From: JBAZDC01 sp041654595
Lineage (GTDB): Bacteria; Pseudomonadota; Gammaproteobacteria; Burkholderiales; Burkholderiaceae_B
NCBI GenBank assembly: GCA_964551305.1
Contig: CAZKBT010000045.1
Span: forward strand, 1 to 23,953
Direction of reading: 5' to 3'
DNA length: 23,953 nucleotides
The translations under genes and the position numbers were made by a program. Positions 18,370 through 23,953 of this stretch are shown piece after piece. Within the stretch, counting starts at the first letter, position 1; each line of letters opens with the position of its first letter. The notes under the pieces are model-generated. The model saw only the letters and a list, made by a program, of their open reading frames with translations, had not been told where the DNA came from and did no database searches.

Positions 18370-19389
18370 TCAACGTTGCGCGCGCACTTTATCGAGCTCG
18401 GCATATATTTCATCGACCAGCTCGGCTCCGATCTGGCTTTTGTAACGCTCGATCACCTGCGCCATCGACTGGGCCATTCTGGCCCGCTCGGCATCCGATA
18501 TCACGGTGTACACCGTGCCGTGCTCTTGAGCGGTCTTTAAAGCCTTGGCCTCCATCTCGCGTGACACCTTGCGCTGGTCCTCGCGGGTTTCCTCGGCGGC
18601 TTCACGCAGTATCTTCCGCTCGTCGGCCGACAACTTGTCCCAGCTCTTCTGGCTCATCAGCACAATCAAGGGATTGTAGACGTGCCGCGTGTTCGACAGA
18701 TGTTTCTGCACTTCGTAGAATTTGTTGGTCTCGAACGCCACGATGGGGTTGTCCTGACCATCAACCGCGCCGGTTTCCATCGCGGTGAACAGTTCGGTGA
18801 AAGGCAGGGGCAGGGCATTCGCGCCAAGCTGCTTGAACGTGTCTATCATGAGCGGAGCCTGCAGCACGCGGATCTTCAAGCCCTCGATGTCCTCTTGCTT
18901 CGCAATGGGACGCTTGCTGTTCGACAGGTTGCGAAACCCGTGATCCCAGTACGCCAGTCCGACCAGTCCATCGGGCAAGCGATTCATGAACTTCTCGCCG
19001 ACGGCCCCGTCCAGCATCTTGTCCGCCTCTTCGAAAGACTGAAACAAGAACGGCAGGTCGAAAGCGCCGAACTCGGCCGCCATTCCGACCATCAATCCAG
19101 GCGGCATGGTGGTCAGATCCAGCGTGCCGCCTTGCAGCGCCGACAGAGTCTGAATATCGCCGCCCAGCGTCCCGTTGTGAAACGCCCTTACAGTAATCTT
19201 TCCGCCGCTTTTCTCTTTCACGAGCTCGGCGAACTTTTCCACACCGTATCCCATATGGCTTTCTTTCGGCTGCACATGCGAGAACCGCAAGGTGCGCTTC
19301 TGTATGTCGGCGGCCTGCGCCAGGCCGGCGGCCAGCAGACACGCCGGCATGACCGCGGCCGCCAAGAATTTCTTCAATGTTATTTGCAT
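18370..19389 (-). CDS. dctP: TRAP transporter solute-binding protein (DctP family)
   Basis: This 339-aa periplasmic binding protein catches the substrate for the TRAP carrier encoded next to it. It has a signal peptide (MQITLKKFLAAAVMPACLLA to AQA, cleavage near residue 26) and DctP family blocks: LRFSHVQPKESHMGYGVEKF, GTLGGDIQTLSALQGGTLDL, LKIRVLQAP with Arg174 (the conserved arginine that usually binds a carboxylate), and FTAMETGAVDGQDNP. I chose the ATG at 19389 because GAGGAG lies 6 nt before it; an ATG two codons earlier sits directly on that ribosome site. It starts 32 bp after dctM on the same strand and is the last gene of its operon. Substrate is not known; an organic or sugar acid is likely. 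Confidence 0.95.
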   Translation of the reverse strand: MQITLKKFLAAAVMPACLLAAGLAQAADIQKRTLRFSHVQPKESHMGYGVEKFAELVKEKSGGKITVRAFHNGTLGGDIQTLSALQGGTLDLTTMPPGLMVGMAAEFGAFDLPFLFQSFEEADKMLDGAVGEKFMNRLPDGLVGLAYWDHGFRNLSNSKRPIAKQEDIEGLKIRVLQAPLMIDTFKQLGANALPLPFTELFTAMETGAVDGQDNPIVAFETNKFYEVQKHLSNTRHVYNPLIVLMSQKSWDKLSADERKILREAAEETREDQRKVSREMEAKALKTAQEHGTVYTVISDAERARMAQSMAQVIERYKSQIGAELVDEIYAELDKVRAQR

Positions 19390-19421
19390 CTTCATCTCCT
19401 CGTTATCGGTGAAAGAACTTT

Positions 19422-20705
19422 TTAGCCATAGAACCATCCAGCTGGCACCGTCACCAGCGCCGGAAAGAAAATCAGCAAGTAAAGCAAGACGATCTCCGCT
19501 ACCAGGAAAGGCCATACGCCTTTGACGATGTCATCCATGCTCAGCTTGGATACGCTGCGCACCACGTTCAGGACGGAGCCGACCGGAGGGGTGATCAAGC
19601 CGATGGAGCAAGCGATGATGAACAGCACGCCGAAGTACACGGGGTCCACGCCCGCCTCTTTCACCACGGGCAGCAAGACCGGCGTCAGAATGAGAATGAT
19701 GGGGACCATGTCCATGCACATGCCGATGACCAGCACCAAGGTGATGATGACCAGCAGCAGCAACATGGGGTTATGCATGAAGGGTTCCAACAGCTCCACC
19801 AGCATCCCGGGCAGATCCGCGATGGTGATCAGCCAAGCGGACACAAGCGCCGCCGCTATCAGGAACATCACGACGGCGCTCATCTTCATCGTGATGAGCA
19901 TCGCGTGGCAGAGCTTCGCGAAGTCGAGTTCCCTGTAGATGACGACGGCGACGAACAGCGAGTAAACGGCCGCCACGACGGCCGCTTCCGTCGGCGTGAA
20001 AACGCCCATCCTCAAACCCACGATGATGATGACCGGCAACATCAGCGCCCAGAACCCGCGGGCGCATGCCTTGAGAACTTCCTGGCCCGATTGGCGGGGA
20101 GGAGACGCGATCTGGATCGACCTGCTTTTCCACCACCATACGATGGCCAAGGCCAAGCCTATCAACAAGCCCGGAACGATCCCGGCCAGGAAAAGCCGGG
20201 TAATGGACACGCCGCCCGCCACGCCGAAGATAATGAACCCGATGGAAGGGGGAATGACCGGCCCGATACAGCTCGTCGCCGCGATCAGCCCGCCCGAATA
20301 GCTGCGGTCGTACCCGGCCCTGGCCATCATCGGCAACAGCAATGCCGACAGCGCGGCGGCATCGGCCACGGCCGAGCCGGACAGCGCCGACAACAGGCAG
20401 CCGGCCATGATCGCCACATAGCCCAACCCGCCTTTTATATGACCCACCAGCGCCATGGCCACGTCGACGATGCGGCGTGACAGCCCGCCGGCATTCATGA
20501 TCTCGCCGGCCAGCAAAAAGAAGGGTACGGCCATGAGAGGAAAGCTGTCGGCACCGTTGATGATGTTCTGCGCAATGATCTGAGAATCGAACATGTCGAG
20601 GTGCAGCATGAGCGCCATGCCGCTCAGCAAGAGCGCGAACGCGATGGGCATCCCCAACGCGATGGTGCCGAGCAAGGAACCCAGGAATACGCCTAGCGTC
20701 ATCAT
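19422..20705 (-). CDS. dctM: TRAP transporter large permease (DctM family)
   Basis: This 427-aa integral membrane protein of about 12 hydrophobic segments is the ion-coupled carrier of the TRAP system. Family signatures include GMPIAFALLLSG near the start, SFPLMAVPFFLLAGEIMNAG, LLSALSGSAVADAAALSALL, CIGPVIPPSIGFIIFG, FTPTEAAVVAAVYSL and GLITPPVGSVLNVV near the end. Length is normal. Its ATGA start overlaps the dctQ stop, which implies translational coupling. It precedes dctP by 32 bp, so the order is Q-M-P. Confidence 0.96.
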   Translation of the reverse strand: MMTLGVFLGSLLGTIALGMPIAFALLLSGMALMLHLDMFDSQIIAQNIINGADSFPLMAVPFFLLAGEIMNAGGLSRRIVDVAMALVGHIKGGLGYVAIMAGCLLSALSGSAVADAAALSALLLPMMARAGYDRSYSGGLIAATSCIGPVIPPSIGFIIFGVAGGVSITRLFLAGIVPGLLIGLALAIVWWWKSRSIQIASPPRQSGQEVLKACARGFWALMLPVIIIVGLRMGVFTPTEAAVVAAVYSLFVAVVIYRELDFAKLCHAMLITMKMSAVVMFLIAAALVSAWLITIADLPGMLVELLEPFMHNPMLLLLVIITLVLVIGMCMDMVPIILILTPVLLPVVKEAGVDPVYFGVLFIIACSIGLITPPVGSVLNVVRSVSKLSMDDIVKGVWPFLVAEIVLLYLLIFFPALVTVPAGWFYG

Positions 20706-21304
20706 GGCCGCGCCCCCGTTGCAGGCGGCGCCTGCATTGATTTGGCGCCGGCCGGCATCCCGCTCGCCAAAGCGGATTCGATCGCCGCGACGTCCGTGTT
20801 GTCTTCCGACTCCTTGACCACGTTCATGTCCGCTTCATCGAGTTGCCCCGACAGTAGCCTGAACACATTCCAGATCAGCAAGCCTCCCACGGAAACACCG
20901 AAGACGACGCCAAGGCCATAGAAAGCGGCCATGGAAATCCCGGTAACGGGCATGACGACGTGTAGATTGATGACCGCTTGCCGCCAGCTTCCTTCCAGCA
21001 ACAGCCAATCGACATAGATCATCAATAAGTGGCTTACGAGAAAACAGGCTTTCTTGCCTCGCAGGCTCAGCCGCTTGACGACGGAATCGACGCCCAGGTG
21101 CAGATTCTCGCGCATGGCCACGATCGCGCCCAGGAACGTCGAGACCAGGAACAGATACCGCGACAGCTCTTCGGATATATCGAGCCCGGTATTGAATCCA
21201 TACCGCAAAACCACATTGCCGAATACCAAAGCGACCATGGCCGCCAGGCAAATGATAAGCGCGCACTCCAATAGGCGAAAATAGCCTTTTATCAATATCC
21301 TCAA
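20702..21304 (-). CDS. dctQ: TRAP transporter small permease (DctQ family)
   Basis: This 200-aa membrane protein has four hydrophobic segments and the family motifs NVVLRYGFNTGLDISEELSR, FLGAIVAMRENLHLGVD and VMPVTGISMAAFYGLGVVFG. It pairs with DctM to form the carrier. The start is TTG at 21304, supported by GGAG 6-7 nt upstream. The last about 45 residues (after WNVFRLLSGQ) form a polar tail, longer than usual for the family. It overlaps dctM by 4 bp and lies 122 bp after the aldolase-like gene. Confidence 0.93.
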   Translation of the reverse strand: MRILIKGYFRLLECALIICLAAMVALVFGNVVLRYGFNTGLDISEELSRYLFLVSTFLGAIVAMRENLHLGVDSVVKRLSLRGKKACFLVSHLLMIYVDWLLLEGSWRQAVINLHVVMPVTGISMAAFYGLGVVFGVSVGGLLIWNVFRLLSGQLDEADMNVVKESEDNTDVAAIESALASGMPAGAKSMQAPPATGARP

Positions 21305-21426
21305 CGATGTCTCCGTACCCTGCGGAATTCGCCCGCCCGCAACGCCGACGGGTCGTTTCCGGCTTATCTTGATTTGCAGATCCCAACCGCCGGACCATTA
21401 ACCGGTCCCGCGAAAAATCGACTACT

Positions 21427-22275
21427 TTACTCGAACATATCCGGCTGAATAGCCGCCAACTGCTCATAAATCGGTTGGAAGTGCAGCCAGCCAATATATT
21501 CGCTTCCGACGTGCTCGCGGCTGTAGCGCGAACGTTCCGGCGACACGTGAATGGGCTTGCTGCCCATCGCCTCCAGAGCCATTTCCTGCTGGCAACAGCG
21601 CTCCAAGGCGATGAACCAGAACGCCGCCGCCTCGATGCTGTGGCGGCTTACGGTCAGGATCCCGTGGTTCTGGTGGATGGCGGCCTTGACGCCTTTGAAA
21701 TAGCCCGCCACCGCATTGCCGGCTTTTTCTTCCACGGCGACCGCGCCGCCCTCGTCGCGGATGACGACGTGATCCTCGAAGAACGCCGCCGCGTCCTGGG
21801 TGATGGGCGCCAACGGCCTGCCCAGCGCGGAGAACGCCGTACCGTAGAGCGTATGAGCGTGGCACATGGCGACGATGTCCGGATTATGTTCATGCACCGC
21901 CGCATGCAGCACGAAGCCGGCGCGATTCAACGCATACGATCCTTCCCTTACCGTCCCCTGGTGGTCAGCAAGGATCAGATTCGACACTTTGACTTGCGAG
22001 AAATGCACGGCCATCGGGTTCGTCCAGTACAGCTCCGGAAACTCCGGATCGCGTACCGTCAGGTGGCCCGCGAAACCGTAGTCCAGGCCATGCAGGGCAA
22101 AGGCGCGGCACGCGGCAACAAGACGCTCTTTCAAGTACTGGCGCTCTTGCGCCTTGGATGAAAACTGCGGAATGCTGGGAAACTTCAAGCCCGCCTGCTC
22201 GGGCTGGTAGATGGACTCGCGCCCACCCAGATCGATGTCGTCTTGAGACACCTCGGGGCTTAGGGTTGCGTGCAT
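21427..22275 (-). CDS. Class II aldolase/adducin-family protein
   Basis: This 282-aa cytoplasmic protein has the class II aldolase/adducin fold. Zinc-site residues are visible: His139 and His141 in CHAHTLYG, and His204 in HQNHGILTV. The Glu that acts as general acid/base in L-fuculose-phosphate aldolase aligns with Gly/Ala in NRAGFVLHAAVH, as in many adducin-like members, so a classic sugar-phosphate aldolase reaction should not be assumed. It may be an epimerase, decarboxylase or aldolase acting on whatever the TRAP system imports. It lies between a LysR gene (114 bp upstream) and dctQ (122 bp downstream), all on the same strand. The ATG at 22275 has AGGAGAG nearby. Confidence 0.9.
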   Translation of the reverse strand: MHATLSPEVSQDDIDLGGRESIYQPEQAGLKFPSIPQFSSKAQERQYLKERLVAACRAFALHGLDYGFAGHLTVRDPEFPELYWTNPMAVHFSQVKVSNLILADHQGTVREGSYALNRAGFVLHAAVHEHNPDIVAMCHAHTLYGTAFSALGRPLAPITQDAAAFFEDHVVIRDEGGAVAVEEKAGNAVAGYFKGVKAAIHQNHGILTVSRHSIEAAAFWFIALERCCQQEMALEAMGSKPIHVSPERSRYSREHVGSEYIGWLHFQPIYEQLAAIQPDMFE

Positions 22276-22351
22276 GCTGCTCTCCTGATGTTGGTATCAA
22301 ACTAAAAAAGAAGATACGACACGCGCACTACGTAACCAAGCACCTGAAGTC

Positions 22352-22375
22352 GATAAGACTTATCATGCATTGATA
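22352..22375. promoter_or_regulatory. Overlapping dyads, candidate LysR operator
   Basis: A perfect 13-bp palindrome GATAAGACTTATC (22352-22364) overlaps a second dyad TATCATGCATTGATA (22361-22375) that contains T-N11-A pairs typical of LysR-type sites. They lie in the 114-bp spacer between the LysR gene and the aldolase-like gene, about 80-120 bp before the latter's start, in the expected position for an activator. Confidence 0.5.
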
Positions 22376-22389
22376 TAAATCATGCCTAT

Positions 22390-23301
22390 TCATGACTCCC
22401 AGGGAGGCGTCTTGAATATCTCGGCGTAATAATCAACGAAGTTTCTGACACGCGGCTTGGTCGGACCTTCACCCAAGTACACGGCGTAAATGGCGGTGTC
22501 GTCCCGCACGACGTAATCGGAAAGCAGGGGGACCAGATCGCCACGGCGCAATGCGGGCAAGGCCAGGTGCTCCGCCAGTCTCATGATGCCCACGCCCTTG
22601 AGACAAAGCTCGTAGAGCGAGCTTCCGTTGTCGCTATGCACGTTTCCTCTTACGCTGATGTGCTCCAGATGGCCATTGATGATGAACGGCCATCGATTCA
22701 TGTGCTGATGGATACCGCGCCACATCAGGCAGTTATGCTGGCCGTTCTCCAAGCCTTCCGGCGTCACCGGCCGGCCGAATTTCCCGACGTAGTCCGGCGA
22801 TGCGACGACGATACGGTGCAAGTGACACAGTTTGCGCCGGACCAGCGAAGAGTCCTGGAGCCGACCCATGCGTATCGCCACGTCGAAATCGTCGTCGATC
22901 AGATTGACGATATTGTCCGACAGCGAAAGATGGACCGTCAGGCGCGGATGCTTTTCTTGAAATGCCGGTAGACGCGGAACGATCTGATCCAGCCCGAATG
23001 CGAGCGGCGCGCTCACCTTGAGTTCGCCCAGGGGGTCGCCCTCTTTGATCTGGGATTCCGCATGATCGATCGCATCCAACACTCGATTGCATGACGACAG
23101 GAACCGTTCGCCTTCGCGCGTCATGCGCTGAGAACGCGTCGAGCGATGCAGCAGCTTACAGCCCAGGCGCCGTTCCAGGTTGGAAACGACTTTGCTGACA
23201 AAGGGCTGGCTGGCCTCCAGCCTGACCGCGGCGGCGGTGAATCCGCCCGCATCGACCACGGCCTTGAACACCCGCATCTCTATCAATCTGTCGTCTTTCA
23301 T
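22390..23301 (-). CDS. LysR-family transcriptional regulator
   Basis: This 303-aa protein has an N-terminal winged helix-turn-helix (about residues 6-65: FKAVVDAGGFTAAAVRLEAS, QPFVSKVVSNLERRLGCKLL) and a C-terminal effector-binding domain (about 90-300: LGELKVSAPLAFG, DFDVAIRMGRLQDSSLV). Length is normal. It is the first gene of a same-strand series with the aldolase-like gene and the TRAP genes and probably controls them in response to the imported compound. No clear Shine-Dalgarno sequence precedes the ATG. Unlike most LysR genes it is not divergent from its likely target. Confidence 0.95.
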   Translation of the reverse strand: MKDDRLIEMRVFKAVVDAGGFTAAAVRLEASQPFVSKVVSNLERRLGCKLLHRSTRSQRMTREGERFLSSCNRVLDAIDHAESQIKEGDPLGELKVSAPLAFGLDQIVPRLPAFQEKHPRLTVHLSLSDNIVNLIDDDFDVAIRMGRLQDSSLVRRKLCHLHRIVVASPDYVGKFGRPVTPEGLENGQHNCLMWRGIHQHMNRWPFIINGHLEHISVRGNVHSDNGSSLYELCLKGVGIMRLAEHLALPALRRGDLVPLLSDYVVRDDTAIYAVYLGEGPTKPRVRNFVDYYAEIFKTPPWES

Positions 23302-23381
23302 GATCTAGCGCCCGTCCGGCCCTTCACGCCGTTATGCATGTGCCGTAAAAAGCCCCCGCACCGCGCCTTGCCGCCTCCAAG

Positions 23382-23418
23382 AAAAAACCGCCAGGGTTTG
23401 AAGTCTGGCGGCTTTTTC
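23382..23418 (-). terminator. Terminator after rpoC
   Basis: The inverted repeat CCGCCAG (23388-23394) / CTGGCGG (23405-23411) is extended by A/T pairs on both sides and followed by six T on the minus strand. It lies 24 bp after the rpoC stop. It is a strong Rho-independent terminator and separates rpoC from the accessory block. The A/T flanks make it workable in either direction. Confidence 0.9.
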
Positions 23419-23441
23419 TTCAACAGCGCAGGGGGAAAAAC

Positions 23442-23953
23442 TTACTCCGCCGATGAGCCCGTTTCATCCGATACAGTATCGGCCGGCGTTTCCGCCGTGG
23501 CTGGCGCCGGCGCATCCTCGAAAGGATTGGCCTGCGCTCGCGCGGCCATGCGTTCCGCGGCCTCGTTGGCCTCTTTGCTCTTGCGCGCGCGGTGATATGC
23601 CATGCCGGTGCCCGCCGGTATCAGGCGGCCGACGATCACATTTTCCTTCAATCCACGCAGCTCGTCGCGCTTGCCCATGATCGCGGCTTCGGTCAGCACC
23701 CGGGTCGTTTCCTGGAAGGACGCGGCCGAGATGAACGAGTCCGTCGACAAGGACGCCTTGGTAATACCCAACAACACGTTTTCGTAGGTTGCCGGGATCT
23801 TGCCTTCGGCCTCGACGCGATCGTTTTCGTTCAACAGCTCCGAACGCTCGACCTGTTCGCCGGTGATGAAGCTCGTATCGCCCGGATCGACGATGTTTAC
23901 GCGGCGCAGCATCTGGCGAACAATCACCTCGATGTGCTTGTCGTTGATCTTCA
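23442..23953 (-). CDS. rpoC: RNA polymerase beta' subunit, C-terminal part
   Basis: The last 170 codons of rpoC run off the right edge; the frame is open up to 23953. The sequence KINDKHIEVIVRQMLRRV, ITGEQVERSELLNEN, then TKASLSTDSFISAASFQETT and RLIPAGTG is diagnostic of the conserved C-terminal region of bacterial beta'. It ends in a polar, Ala/Glu-rich tail (PADTVSDETGSSAE). It is followed by a strong terminator. Confidence 0.97.
   Translation of the reverse strand, partial: KINDKHIEVIVRQMLRRVNIVDPGDTSFITGEQVERSELLNENDRVEAEGKIPATYENVLLGITKASLSTDSFISAASFQETTRVLTEAAIMGKRDELRGLKENVIVGRLIPAGTGMAYHRARKSKEANEAAERMAARAQANPFEDAPAPATAETPADTVSDETGSSAE

Noticed and set aside
19390..19515. A longer DctP with about 40 more N-terminal residues
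   Set aside because: The extension overlaps dctM and would bury the signal peptide; the ATG at 19389 has GAGGAG at good spacing and begins a normal signal peptide.

Overview
The window is a stretch of a betaproteobacterial chromosome, most likely Burkholderiales, Alcaligenaceae (Bordetella/Achromobacter-like). I base this on the GC-rich codon use, on ribosomal, EF-G and RpoC sequences that read as typical betaproteobacterial proteins, and on the TRAP / class II aldolase / LysR cassette common in that family. The genus is an inference.

The two ends are core translation and transcription genes, all on the minus strand. The 3' end of rpoC lies at the right edge (23442-23953). The str operon rpsL-rpsG-fusA-tuf fills positions 1-3243, with tuf cut by the left edge. 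In many proteobacteria rpoC and rpsL are close neighbours; here about 20 kb of accessory genes separates them.

The accessory block has four modules. (1) 3570-10840, minus strand: an AraC-type regulator, a very large YadA-like trimeric autotransporter adhesin, and a lipoprotein with BamE-like and OmpA-like domains matching the TpgA type of adhesin partner. The adhesin is interrupted by a 100-N scaffold gap. The gap is flanked by two identical 55-bp copies, and collapsing them restores one continuous 1726-aa frame. (2) 11263-15060, plus strand: an operon of an OmpR-family response regulator, a periplasmic LysM + FecR protein and a CHASE2 sensor histidine kinase. It is divergent from the adhesin cluster and could control it. 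(3) 15368-18223, plus strand: a full-length bacterial-type isoleucyl-tRNA synthetase whose C-terminal zinc site has lost three of its four cysteines, and whose editing-site TTTPWT motif reads TTTAWT. It is probably a divergent second copy. (4) 18370-23301, minus strand: a LysR regulator, a class II aldolase/adducin-like protein and a three-part TRAP transporter (DctQ, DctM, DctP), probably a carboxylate or sugar-acid uptake and catabolism unit.

Strong stem-loops close most units: after rpoC, between the convergent ileS and dctP genes, after the adhesin/lipoprotein pair, and a weaker one between fusA and tuf. No tRNA, rRNA, CRISPR array, transposase or integrase was seen.
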